Assembly (NCBI RefSeq): GCF_030463565.1
Contig: NC_134675.1
Location: forward strand, 10,747,862-10,811,861
Source of the DNA: Pelecanus crispus
Taxonomy: Eukaryota > Chordata > Aves > Pelecaniformes > Pelecanidae
Direction of reading: 5' to 3'
DNA: 64,000 nucleotides
Below the pieces are notes generated by a model. The model was given only the letters and a program-made list of their open reading frames with translations, did no database searches and was not told the DNA's origin. Both the position numbers and the translations under genes were made by a program. Below, piece after piece: positions 43,996 to 55,920 of the stretch (position 1 is the stretch's first letter; each line of letters begins with the position of its first letter).

Positions 43996-44600
43996 AAAAC
44001 AAAGTATGCCACAGTTCATATCGTTAATGCATTTTTCTCAGTCCCTTTGGCAGCATAGTGCAGGTCACGGTTTGCTTTCACTTGGAGGGGTGTCCAGTAG
44101 ACCTGGAACCGAGTGCCCCAGAGGTGAAAACACAGCCCTGCCCAATCAAAACTTTTACGTACTGTAGAAGGGGATAATGTCCCTGTAGTAAACAAAAAAA
44201 ATATGCTGGGGAAGACAGTCTGTGCTGTTCCTGCCTCAGGCAAAGGCAAACCCATTTGTGGGATTGCTCTTGCTCAGGGACCTGGGTGGGTAATGTGGGG
44301 GGAGTTCGATGTGTACCTCAAGGGGAGGAATTCATTGCAATGTTAAACCATATAACCTGGCCCAAAGGGGCCAGGGGTAGAGATTGTAATGGAAATACCT
44401 TTAGATTGTTGTAACCCATGATTTGAGTTGCATGTTATAGGAATTACTATAGCAGGATACACCTGAAACAATGGAGGACAAGCCTCACAAGAAGCAGTGC
44501 AAGTGCAGCAGTGACCCGACCTGAGCTGTCTTTGGTGCCCAATAACTCCGCACAACATACCACCTCTCCTGTCCTGACTGACCACCATAACAGATGGAGC
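43996..44600 (+). pseudogene. Second ERV fragment, opposite strand: RT piece fused to integrase tail and 3' region
   Basis: On the plus strand a short RT piece (NAFFSVPLAA, near 44027-44060) is joined at about 44135 to the integrase C-terminal part (CCTGCCCAATCAAAACTTTT onward, 44137-44335), so roughly 2 kb of pol is deleted. The 3' part (44340-44600) resembles an ERV 3' non-coding region but differs from ERV1. It is head-to-head with the fragment on its left, both starting in RT. Confidence 0.7.
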
Positions 44601-44613
44601 CCTTCCAGTTTAA

Positions 44614-44677
44614 TCATAGAATCATAGAATCATAGAATCATAGAATCATAGAATCATAGAATCATAGAATCATAGAA
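44614..44677. repeat. (ATCATAGA)n octamer array at a CR1 3' end
   Basis: About eight copies of the octamer ATCATAGA/TCTATGAT, the expanded 3'-terminal repeat of the minus-strand CR1 that follows. CR1 elements normally end in two to four such units. Confidence 0.9.
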
Positions 44678-45330
44678 TGCTTTGGGTTGGAAGGGACCTT
44701 TAGAGGTCATCTAGCCCAATCCCCCTGCAGTGAGCAGGGACAGCTTTAACTAGATCAGGTTGCTCAGAGCCCCATCCAACCTGACCTTGAATGTTGCCAG
44801 AGATGGGTCACCATGTCACCGGTCTCCATGTGGACATCGAGCCATTGACCACAACCCTCTGGATGCGACCGTCCAACCAATTCCTTATCCACCGAACAGT
44901 CCACCCATCAAACCCATATCTCTCCAATTGAGAGAGAAGGATGTTGTGGGGGACTGCGTCGAATGCTTTACAGAAATCCAAGTAGATGACATCCATTGCT
45001 TTTCCCTTGTCCACTGATGCAGTCATTCCTTCATAGAAAGCCACTAGGTTGGTCAGGCAGGACTTGCCCTTGGTGAATCCGTGCTGGCTGTCTCGAATCA
45101 CCTCCCTGTCCTCCATGTGCTTGAGCATAGCTTCTAGGAGGATCTGCTCCATGATCTTCCCAGGCACAGAGGTGAGGCTGACAGGTCGGTAGTTCCCAGG
45201 GTCCTCCTTTCTTCCCTTTTTAAAAATGGGCACAACATTCCCCTTTTTCCAGTCAGCAGGGACTTCTCCTGACTGCCATGACTTTTCAAATAGCATGGAG
45301 AGTGGCTTTTCTCTCAGTCTCTTCAGGCAA
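44614..45330 (-). mobile_element. CR1 LINE, internally deleted
   Basis: The minus-strand 3' UTR (TTTGGGTTGGAAGGGACC complement, 44680-44810) is fused at about 44812 to the middle of RT. A readable frame of RT (about 44810-45320) contains [26 protein letters not shown] and [13 protein letters not shown], ending STWRPVTW. The FADD box and all of the thumb and C-terminus are missing between RT and the 3' UTR. Older CR1 subfamily than the copies at 17121 and 38384. Confidence 0.85.
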
Positions 45331-48300
45331 ATGAAACCAGTCATGTTTCTAGTCCTGTTTCCTGTCATGTTTTCCCAGTAATGAATTTCCATAATTCTTT
45401 CAAGTATTATTATAGATTCACCAATCTGCATTCTTTTCCTTAAGAGAAGAGAAGAGAACATGATCTATATTCAATGCCAGGGGAATTTGGTTAATTGACA
45501 GTAATCACTGTAATACTATAGTTAGCTGTGCATCTCAGGTATAACAATTTTTCAATTTCTGCCTGTGTTCAGGTTCAGAAATCATCCCATACTGTTTCAG
45601 GCAACATACTAACTGGCTATATCTAATATAAAAGGAGGTTTACAATACAACCCACATTTTTACTTCAGTATCCAACTGCCTCACTTCCTGCACAAGTACC
45701 AAACGGAAGCCAGTTATGTGCTATTGCCCTCTAACTAAGTTATCATCTCCATTATTTGAAATACACTTGTAGGAATCTTATTTTTCTCAAGTATTTCTGA
45801 TGGCCTTACATAAGACTTATGGAGGAGCATTTATTCTTAGTATAACATGCTTTTTTAATAGACTCTCACATGAAGATAGAAAGATACCTCCATTGTTACT
45901 ATATTTCCATTTAGAGGAAGACATTGATTAGTCATCCTAAGATCCTTCTCTGCACTCAGTTTAAAATAATAAAGACTGGAATCAGTCTCCTGATGGACTT
46001 CTGTTATCATTTTATAAAATTATACATAGCTGTAAAAAGCATTTAATTGCCCATCCCAAAATGAAATTGACCAGGTCACAATTTTTATCCTCATGTCACT
46101 TATCACTCAATCATGACAGACATTTCCTTTTATTTTCCATTAAAAGATTTGTTAGTAATGTGCAAAAGATATTTGATGCTCCTGTTAATAAAGATTATAA
46201 AGCATATACACAGCGCAGGATTCACTACCGAAACTTCCAAATTCTTGCAGTGAATTTGGGTTTGAATTATATATTGTTGAAAAGACAATTGTAAGAAGTC
46301 CTATTACACTAAGGACAGTAATTATTTTGTGTTGATATTTACTGGAAAAATATCATACTGACTCATGATTTTACATACTCTAATGCTATATGTATGGAAA
46401 TTCTGTGGAAAGAGATATTTGCATAGTTTCCTAGCTGTGAATTGTCAATTTGCATTCACATACAAATTACTTTTTATACCAATTTTTTTCAGTTTATGTC
46501 CTTTTGTTTTAACGTTTGCTAATCAGGAAAGTGTTTCCCTTTAAGAAAACCAGGTGAAAATACAAATATAAATGTGAGAGAACTAAAACGTATTGTCCAT
46601 TTAAATCTTTTGCTGATGGCAAACCCTTAGTTATCTCTTTTATTTGTGGTGTTGAATGATACCTAAAACTGTAATGATAGTGTGTGACATCTGCTGGAAT
46701 TGCACCAAGAGTATCCAATTATGATTTACTCAGCTACAGAATTATTTGGGCAGAACAATATAGAAATATTTTGACTTCCAGTTTTGCTGTAGTGGTGATA
46801 ACTTTATTTTTATAGTTACATATAATGCATTCTGTGCTATAAGTACTTGATCCCATCTGGAACACTTTGCTTGCATTGAAATACAAATATATTTTTTTAA
46901 AAGCCCAAATCTCCTATACCTACTACATACCTGTGTTTTGATTAGGCATTGCTCAGGTATTTTAACTTAGGAAATGATATAATGCAAGATGATAATTTTT
47001 CATCTTCCATATTAACCTTTGGTATGAGGTTGTGAAAAGTGTTGTGGCATGCTTTGATTTTGGACTAGTTTTCCATTATAAAATTATGGCCAATGAGATA
47101 GTTATCCACAGTTATTTTAGTGACATATTTTGGATTGCAAAAATATAACCTCGTTTGATACACTCTTTGGACGATGGAAGGAATTATGAATAATACTTTC
47201 CATTTATATACTAAAAGAACTACCTCTATCTGCATATTGAATAACTGTTTTCTCCCTGTCTTGTGACACAAAAAGAAATAAGGTGGGAATGATGGCCTAC
47301 CAAATTATTCTAATGGCTAGAATATTTCTGAGGATGTAGGATCAAATATTCACTTAAAGTGGAGGATTTACACAGTTACACTGTGTATATTAAAAATCTT
47401 AAAAGACAACCCAGGGTCTGATACTACTATATACAATGGTGAAAAACAATGTAATTCCATTGAAGATGATGTATTTACAGTGCTTTAAAACTTGAATGAA
47501 ATCAGAATTAGGTTGCATATACCAAATAATATACTATAGGAGAAGAGTAAAAGCTACAGCAGGAAAAGAATGTTTGAGGTCTTAGATACATATCCCAAAC
47601 ATCTAATGTTGTTAACATTTATAACCCAGAAAAGCATGAGATGGCTGCAAATAAACCAGTCAGTACGGAAAGTGTCTATAGGTTAATAAGAATGCATGAT
47701 CATATGCCCAAGAGTTTGAGATGCACAAAAATAAAAACACTATAAAGAATAAAAGCTGCCTTTTTAAAAGTAGTGGTAATTCAAGAAGTTGAAAGGATAA
47801 ATGTACTTGAATGCTGAAGAATGTGATAAATAAGCATAAAAGGAATCTTGATAGAAGTGACAGTATCCCTAGGCTGCCAAAATACAGAGTTATAATTTAG
47901 GTTGCTTGGCATCCATTTGACAATAAAGACAGTAGATAAACAACAGGAAAAAAGTCATCAAAGAAGTGGCAGATGCTAATATTGAACACTTAACTATCTC
48001 TCTTTTCTGAGCTGCTGAATTACTGTAGTATCAACTTGTACTCTACCGATGTAATGGTGTAATTTGTGTCATATGGCTATGTCAAGTGTTTTTTCATTGC
48101 TGGAACTGAAGATCCTTTTCCACCAGACCTATGTGGACTATATGGGAACAGTTGGCTGATGCAGCTGATCCAGTGGTTCATTGCCACAGAAAGGGTGGTC
48201 CCACCTCCCCAAACTTACCAGTCATTTCCCTTGCACTGGTTCTAAGGTTCATCTGAATCTTTGGGAAGCCAATGCAACTCCAGTTCCAATGTAATTCCTG

Positions 48301-48970
48301 AGAGCCAGAGCTGGCAAAAGAGAGGAAGAGGATGAGATGGTGCAGAGCAGGGAAGGGAGCTGCAGAGGGTGATGGAGGGAAAGGATCTCCTGCTGTCTCT
48401 TCTGTCCCGCTTGACTGCACTGTGAGCACCAGAGCCCTCTGTCCACAGAAGCCATATCACTGCCCATGGCAGCCATCTCACCCTGTCACAGTCCATTTGG
48501 ATCTCTCAAATTTACATGACAGATTATTATATAAATTAAACTTTATTTCATGAGCTCATTAGATTAAAAAAACCCCAACCATCAAATCAAACAAGGGCTC
48601 AATGCCCTTTGTACAGACTAGTCTAACATGTGAATTCTCTAATTCATTACTTCACTAATTCATGAGCCCGTTGCCCACAGGAGCCATCTCACACACAGAG
48701 CCTGCCTAGCACCAGGCCTCCATATCTCTCTTGCCCCTGCAGGTGCCATGGCACCTTCCCTTCTCATCAGCCTCTATCTACACTCTTGAGCCAGAGGAAA
48801 AGCGAGCTGTGGACAAGACTTTATACTGCCCTGACCTCAAACTACCTCTCTTCAGCAGAGACACCAGAAGAGAAATACCAGGCCATAAGGAGACATTTTA
48901 TAAAGGATTTTCTCTTGGCTACAAGGCGCAGTTTCTAGAAGTAGCTAGTATGTCGCAGTAAGACAATATG
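45331..48970. other. Intergenic, nothing recognised
   Basis: AT-rich DNA; no gene or repeat I can support. The composition becomes more GC-rich from about 48170. Confidence 0.45.
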
Positions 48971-48975
48971 GCAAT

Positions 48976-48989
48976 GCGCCCTCTGTTGG
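48976..48989 (-). promoter_or_regulatory. CTCF-like motif (reverse)
   Basis: The complement reads CCAACAGAGGGCGC, matching 13 of 14 positions of the vertebrate CTCF core CC(A/G)(C/G)(C/T)AG(G/A)(G/T)GGC(A/G)(G/C). Prediction only. Confidence 0.45.
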
Positions 48990-49189
48990 ATGCCCAGGAC
49001 AGATACAGCATGATACGAGGTGAACAGCACACAAGGTGCCATTCCCCAAGCAAAGCCAAGAACTAACCCTTGCCGCGCTCAGGACTTGAACTGAAAAGCA
49101 ATTATAATAACATCATAAGGGTCCTTGAGTGAGGGACGGAGGGATAAGTTACTACTCCCATTTCAAAGAAGGAACAGGAAAAGGGCAGG

Positions 49190-49460
49190 ATTGCTGTGCG
49201 TACCCTGGGCACCGTTCTCTCTCTTTCCTTCTCCCCCAGCTGGTGTAGCGCGGGCCCACCGGGGGTAATCCGGGTGGGCAGGGGAGCCGGGCTGCGCGGG
49301 GCGGTGTCACGCCTTCCAGCCGGCAGGTGGCGCCGCAGCTGCGCCGCAGGGGCGTGGTGCCTCCTCAGGGCCGTCCCTCCGTGGAGGGTGGCTTCCCTTC
49401 TCCTCCCTCAGAGAGGGGCGCCCAGAGGCATGGGTGTCGCCCCGAAGGAGGCACATGAGT
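49190..49460. promoter_or_regulatory. Small isolated CpG-rich block
   Basis: About 270 bp with many CpGs (GCGCGGGGCGG, GGCGCCGCAGCTGCGCCGC) in an otherwise AT-rich region, 6.3 kb upstream of the GNAQ start codon. The frame at 49196-49462 is short and unlike any family I know. More plausible as a regulatory element (boundary or enhancer) than a gene. Confidence 0.5.
49320..49333 (+). promoter_or_regulatory. CTCF-like motif (forward), in CpG block
   Basis: CCGGCAGGTGGCGC matches all 14 positions of the CTCF core consensus and lies inside the CpG-rich block. With the reverse motif 330 bp upstream it forms a divergent pair. Prediction only. Confidence 0.5.
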
Positions 49461-50375
49461 AACACCCGGCAGGTTCTGCCTAAATACTCTGAAAATATCT
49501 TAGTCTTTACAAGTGAGGGAAGTTGTAACAGGGTTTAAATATTCTTTAAAAAATAAAATCTCCCATTAGTTTTACACACGCACACGTATATATACATACA
49601 TACGTAAACTTTCCTTCTTTCAAATGTTCTATATAGTCAGAAAGATACGTAGGATACATCTGTGGTGTACTGGATCCAGCTCTATGCAAAAAATACGAGT
49701 GAGGCTATATACTTGTCTGGCAAGCAATCCCCTTCTGATAGTTTCTCTTATGTGTATTTTATTTTCCTTTCTGTGCTGCATTGTCAACAAATTAACAAAT
49801 ACTTTTTTTAACCCTTTCTTAGTAATTAGTCTATACCTTAGGACCTTGGCAGATAGCTATTACTTCTAAATAAATATCACTGGGGAACTCATAAACAACA
49901 CATACTGGAAAAAACTGATTATTTCAGTTGAAAGCAATTGCAAATACTGAATGCTACTCATTTAACAGTAGACAACCAGCATATACAATTTGTTCTTCTA
50001 AAAAAAACAATTAGGAAGGCATACTGGAAGGGTAATTTGCTCTACTCAGACATACTGATGGCTTCTAAATTAACTGTAAACACTCAAGACTGAGATATAA
50101 CTGTGCATAGCACTGTGACAACATCTTCCTAACGGACAATGGCAATCAAAAAAAAATTGTAAGATATTCCATTGCTTAAGACGGGATGCTGACTAACAAT
50201 AAAAATCAACAATGATGTTATATATGGTCTGCTGGTTTACTGTCATACGAGTACCAAGTTCAGATGCTAGTTGCACTCTTGCAAAACCTCACAGAAAACA
50301 TATCTCAAAAAATAAATAGCTTCAGGTATACGGAATAGATGAAAGACTGGGCTTGACTACAGCAAAGAAAGATAC

Positions 50376-50950
50376 TGTCCTGGTTTCAGCCGGGATACAG
50401 TTAATTTTCTTCCTAGTAGCAGGCATAGTGCTGTGTTTTGGATTTAGTAGGAGAAGAATGTTGATAACACACTGATGTTTTAGTTGTTGCTGAGTACTGC
50501 TTATGCTAGTCAAGGACTTTTTCAGCTTCCCATGCTCTGCCAGGCGCACAAGAAACTGGGAGGGGGCACAGCCAGAATAGTTGATCCAAACTGACCAAAG
50601 GGATATTCCATACCATATGACGTCATGCTCAATATATAAACTGGGGGGGGGGGGGTTGGCCAGGGAGCAGCGATCGCTGCTCGGGAACTGTCTGGGTATC
50701 GGTCGGCGGGTGGTGAGCAATTGCATTGTGCATCACTTGCTTCGTATATCATTATTATTATTATCATTATTATACTGTTACTATTAGCATTACTATTTTA
50801 CTTTATTTCAATTATTAAACTGTTCTTATCTCAACCCAGGAGTGTTTCTCACTCTTACTCCTCCAATTCTCTTCCCCATCCCATTGGGGTAGGGGGAGTG
50901 AGCGAGCGGCTGCGTGGTGCTTAGTTGCTGGCTGGGGCTAAACCACGACA
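50376..50950 (+). mobile_element. Solo LTR, LTR-A family, inside the fold-back
   Basis: 575 bp, TGTCCTGG to CCACGACA, with CRE and TATA box (about 50620-50640) and a 13-nt G run. No target duplication can be read because its right flank is the inverted copy. Confidence 0.92.
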
Positions 50951-51119
50951 ACCTGGCAGAGCATGGGAAGCTGAAAAGTCCTTGACTAGCATAAGCAGTA
51001 CTCAGCAACAACTAAAACATCAGTGTGTTATCAACATTCTTCTCCTACTAAATCCAAAACACAGCACTATGCCAGCTACTAGGAAGAAAATTAACTCTAT
51101 CCCGGCCGAAACCAGGACA
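50951..51119 (-). mobile_element. Inverted partial LTR-A (U3 5' end only)
   Basis: The reverse complement of the first about 169 bp of the LTR on its left, ending CCAGGACA at 51119, followed by the inverted flank. Confidence 0.92.
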
Positions 51120-51406
51120 GTATCTTTCTTTGCTGTAGTCAAGCCCAGTCTTTCATTTATTCCGTATACCTGAAGCTATTTATTGTTTGAGATATGTTTT
51201 CTGTGAGGTTTTGCAAGAGTGCAACTAGCATCTGAACTTGGTACTCGTATCACAGTAAACCAGCAGACCATATATAACATCATTGTTGATTTTTATTGTT
51301 AGTCAGCATCCCGTCTTAAGCAATGGAATATCTTACAATTCCTTTTTGATTGCCATTGTCCGTTAGGAAGATGTTGTCACAGTGCTATGCACAGTTATAT
51401 CTCAGT

Positions 51407-52255
51407 CGGCCAAGCTCTGTGATAAGGGACTCAGAAGAGGACCATGGTACCGATAAGCTGCATAATCGATACCCTGAGCCAACAAGCTGTCATGATTTTG
51501 ACAAAATGCTGTCCTTTTCGTAAACTTTGCTCATTATAATATCATTATAATACCAAAACACACCTCCATCCCAAAACCTACCCGCCTCTAAGGTGAGACC
51601 ACTCCTCACTGAGCCTGCGCTCTGAATTTTTCTGAGCCTGTACCTTTAAAACGAAGCGAGAAAGTTTTACACCAATCGTAACAAAAGTATGTATGACTAG
51701 AGTCCCTCAAGCTCCACCTGAAAGGTAAAAGTACTATAAATTGGCCTAAGAGAGAGGGGATGTTAGGGAAGATACCATCGTGTACTACTCTGACCTCTGG
51801 GATCAGTCGATGGGCTGAGCCTCTCTTCCCCCCCCATCGGGACGCCTTTGGGTAAGAATCTAACACTTGGTTATACCAAGTGCACACCCCCCCCCCCATT
51901 GCGCGAAACTTAGAAACCTCTATAGTGTCACTTTTAGGTCCTTTGATGCATCTGTACTATCCAAAGCTTTGGTATTTGTATGTGCCTTGAAGTCAGTGAA
52001 TTTATCACCGGTAATCCAAAGAACCTGTGTGTCTGTTGCTTTAATAAATTGCTTTGATTTATTGGTCTAGCGTGATAGTGGTCATTGAACACGACCAGAA
52101 ACTTTAAGTGTGGCCATGATAGTTCATGCAGTACAACTAGACGAAAGGTGCCTACGTTATTTGTGAATCCGTAATCGTGATAGTTCAGTGCACTGAACGC
52201 GACCGGACTTATAACGATAAATTGGGTACCTTCCAAAGCCTCTCTTGACGCAACA
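51407..52255 (+). mobile_element. LTR-B copy (probably near full length)
   Basis: The second LTR-B in the window, forward orientation, ending GACGCAACA at 52255. A candidate start TGTGATAAGG lies at 51418, eleven bases after the inverted repeat ends. It contains AATAAATTGCTTTG (about 52041), a likely polyadenylation signal, and a C run (about 51887-51898). The 3' 600 bp matches the complement of 21967-22511. Confidence 0.7.
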
Positions 52256-52864
52256 TAGGTTTATTATCACATAATTGTCCATTATGGAGGTTCTTCTAAC
52301 TTCCACTAAGTCACAAAGCAAATGGGTAAAACTGTGTAATGGCTATCAGCTGATGCGTGATTCATGACTAGACGGCTCATCCATTAAAAATCTGAAGATA
52401 TTTGTTAAGTAGTGATTTTGAATCCAATTATGTCAATGGGAGTGGTACATACAGACAAAATTTATGGCCCCTGGGTTGTCTTTTCTCACTAAAAATGCAA
52501 AATTAAATTACAGTTTCACATTTGAGGTACACACAGTGTTCATGCCTTCTACACTGAGCATATAAGAGAGTTGGTTAAGAAAGCTGAGTCAGACTTAATC
52601 TACTGGAGAAGGTTACAATATTGTTTATGTAGTTTTTTCATAGGACTGCTGTGCCCTCAATTTGGGGAGGGGTTTTGATCAGTTGATCCATATCTCGCAA
52701 ATTCATTGATCCATTCATATCCTTTCTTTAGACTTGATGCCAGATGCTGTTTGCTGTGGAGTTGAACTCAGTGCAGCAATGTTTGAGGCACAGAGCAGTT
52801 GTACATCCATTGAATATTTCTTGTAACCTGCACCACACACCCATTTTCATCTTTTTGGGCCACA

Positions 52865-54529
52865 ACTTTTAGGAGGAAATTCTGATACATTGATGTTGTG
52901 GTTTAGCCCCAGCCAGCAACTAAGCACCACGCAGCCGCTTGCTCACTCCCCCTATCCCGATGGGATGGGGGAGAGAATCGGAGGAGTAAGAGTGACAAAC
53001 ACTCCTAGGTTGAGATAAGAACAGTTTAATAACTGAAATAAAGTAAAATAGTAGTAGTAAGAATAATAATATAATAACAGCAACAATAATAATAATATAC
53101 AAAGCAAGTGATGCACAATGCAATTGCTCACCACCCGCTGACTGATACCCAGACAGTTCCTGAGCAGCAATTGCTGCTCCCCGGCCAACTCCTCCCCCCA
53201 GTTTATATACTGAGCATGACGTCATATGGTATGGAATATCCCTTTGGTCAGTTTGGATCAACTATTCTGGCTGTGCCCCCTCCCAGTTTCTTGTGCACCT
53301 GCCAGAGCATGGGAAGCTGAAAAGTCCTTGACTAGCATAAGCAGTACTTAGCAACAACTAAAACATCAGTGTGTTATCAGCATTCTTCTCCTACTAAATC
53401 CAAAAGACAGCACTGTGCCTGCTACTAGGAAGAAAATTAACTCTATCCCAGCCGAAACCAGGACAGTTGAGAATTTATTTAATGAAGAAAAATCTTTTCC
53501 CCTTTGGTTACTTATTTGCATTTTTACATTTATCATATTTGTAATTCAATTTATAGAAATCTTTATCACTGAATTTAATATTAACACATTAAGCTGGGAC
53601 CACAAGATAGACAGATAAATACATGCATATACCTACATACATATGGATTTTAAAATCCACATCAGGTAAATAAAGATGCTTTTACTGAAATATCATTTTT
53701 GTTATAAACAAAAATCATGCATTTTTAAAGTAATGAAAGACATTTTCATGCTCTAAAAACTGAGAACTATGTTATGCTATTGATTATTACATTTTCATTT
53801 TTTAATTTCCTCTTAGTCTTACACCTTATGGTGGACTCTACTTAATTGATATTGTCAGCATATATGAACAGTTGTAAGAAAGAGCACGTGATTTTCAAAA
53901 CAGATGACAAAGGTGCTGGAGAGGACATCACACATGAAACTAGAAGATGGAGAGTGATGCACCCCTCTACCTACTTAATAGACTACTATGATTTTCCAGG
54001 AAGATTTTGCAGCATTCCCAGATAGCTAATTTAATATGGAGGTGGGAAAAGGTAGGGTAGGTGTGGGAATTTTGAAATATCTTACAAATCCACAAAAACT
54101 AGAACTTAATATGTCCATCAAATTGTGTGCTATCACTCTGGGGGCTACTAAAGGCTATGTTAAAGACAGGCTTTCTAGTACTGGAATTGAAGGCAAGCTG
54201 GTCTGGGGTTGTGAAAAAGGATGGTAGTTAAAAGCATTGGTTGAATAAAGGTCACAACCACAGAATATAAAATGCAATATATCAATGCCTTGAAATGATA
54301 GAATATTAGGGTCTTATAAGCAAGGGAAGTATCCTACTGTGTTTTTTTTTGTTGCAAATATCTTTTATTTCTTCTGTATATGACAGAAATATTCAAATAC
54401 TATTTTACCAGCATAAAAAGTTACTAGTGTCTAGTATACTTTTATCCCCCACATTTTAATTTCCAGCTGAAGGTGAAGATACTTCTCCCCTCATGTAAAT
54501 TATTACATTTTCCCCCTTTCCCTATGAAC
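52865..54529. repeat. Segmental duplication, copy 1
   Basis: 1665 bp, almost identical to 60741-62405 at a constant offset of 7876 bp. Contains a complete LTR-A insertion and about 1.1 kb of AT-rich DNA. The left junction shares ACTTTTAGG with copy 2's surroundings. Confidence 0.95.
52894..53465 (-). mobile_element. Solo LTR, LTR-A family, in duplication copy 1
   Basis: 572 bp, TGTTGTGG to CCAGGACA on the plus strand, CRE and TATA intact. Flanks ATTGA (52889-52893) and GTTGA (53466-53470) agree with a 5-bp target duplication carrying one transition. Located 2.3 kb upstream of the GNAQ start codon, antisense to it. Confidence 0.92.
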
Positions 54530-55465
54530 CGAAGACATCTTTTCTAGGAAGAGAATGCAAGGGTATAATAAAAATATGCATTACCGACTAAAACCAAAGG
54601 TAGCAAAAGCAAATAAAACGTGCAGAATGTAAAAAAAATAAATATCTGCCCTACAGGACAAATAAGAGGGGGCTGTGTTCCTCGCGGTCGTTTGGTGTGA
54701 GAGACCATCTGCTCCCCTTCTCTCTCATCCCCTTCCCGACGGCTGCGGGCCTGGCAGGGGCGGCCTTCGAGCGCCGGGCTTGGTCGGGGGCAGCATCCCG
54801 GGAGTTCCTGGCTCCACCAGTCGCTCATTCCCGGCGCGCAGCGGCGCAGAAGAGTGGGAGAGGCAGCAGGAGAGACAGTCCGCCATATTTCTGCTTCACC
54901 ACACCCGCGGAGCCAAGCCATTGAAAAGCCCGGCGAGCTGGGCTTACGGTGTGCATACCCCAGTCTCTGCCTGCCTTCTCTTCCTCTCTGGTGGCGCCCT
55001 TTCTACCCACCCCCTCTCTCTTTCTTGCTGTCAGGGCAGGAACGAGCCGCGACAGCTCTTCGGCAGCAGCTCTCCCCGCGAGAGGGGTGAATGACCGTGC
55101 CTGGAAGAAAGGTCTACTGTAAGGAAGTTCCCCCGCCAGGCGCACGCTGAAATTGGCGGGCGGTAGCGGGCTTGCCCACTTTCGGAGGAGCCGAACTCTC
55201 GCTTTAGGACAGAGGGAGCGATAGGGAAGTGTGTGTGAGGCGGGGAGGGATTAGCGGCCATTAGCATTTCCGTGGGGGGTGGTTACTTCGGAGGGCGGTG
55301 GGGGTGTAGTTTGCGAGGGACACTTGGGGACCACGTTGGTTGTAGGAGGCGGTGGCAGAGGCAGTGGTAGCGGTGGCAGAGATAGCGGTGAGGGAAGGAG
55401 GGAGAGGGGTGTCTGTGCCGAGCAGCCTGGCTTGCCTAGATAGCACTGCTGCCGCCGCGGCTGCT

Positions 55466-55498
55466 ATGGTGGATGTTTTCATGTTGCTTGGTGCATAA
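55466..55498 (+). CDS. Short upstream ORF in the presumed GNAQ 5' UTR
   Basis: ATG at 55466 in a strong context (G at -3 and +4) opens a 10-codon frame (MVDVFMLLGA) ending TAA at 55496-55498, 255 bases before the GNAQ ATG and not overlapping it. If the transcript starts upstream of 55466 it could reduce translation of GNAQ. Whether it is transcribed is unknown. Confidence 0.4.
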   Translation: MVDVFMLLGA

Positions 55499-55536
55499 TT
55501 TAGACGAGAGGAGGAGTTAGAAGCGGCGACTATTAG

Positions 55537-55920
<384 letters not shown>

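Larger units (their letters stand above)
50089..51406. repeat. Large inverted repeat (fold-back) around an LTR
   Basis: Arm 1 (50089-50544) and arm 2 (50952-51406) are reverse complements of about 455 bp with only a few differences. Each arm holds the same about 287 bp of unique DNA plus the first about 169 bp of an LTR-A. The 407-bp spacer is the rest of that LTR. Arm 2 is therefore a copy of the LTR's left flank and 5' end placed backwards after the LTR's 3' end. Confidence 0.93.

Noticed and set aside
44614..44677. CRISPR-like short direct repeats
   Set aside because: No spacers; an octamer tandem array at a CR1 3' end in vertebrate DNA.
49196..49462. 88-codon frame in the CpG block as a gene
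   Set aside because: No recognised domain, no downstream exon evidence; better explained as a regulatory CpG block.
50721..50924. Recurrent 60-80-codon frames in every LTR-A copy (for example IIIIIILLLL-rich)
   Set aside because: They recur because the LTR recurs; they derive from the TAT microsatellite and U5 and differ in frame between copies.
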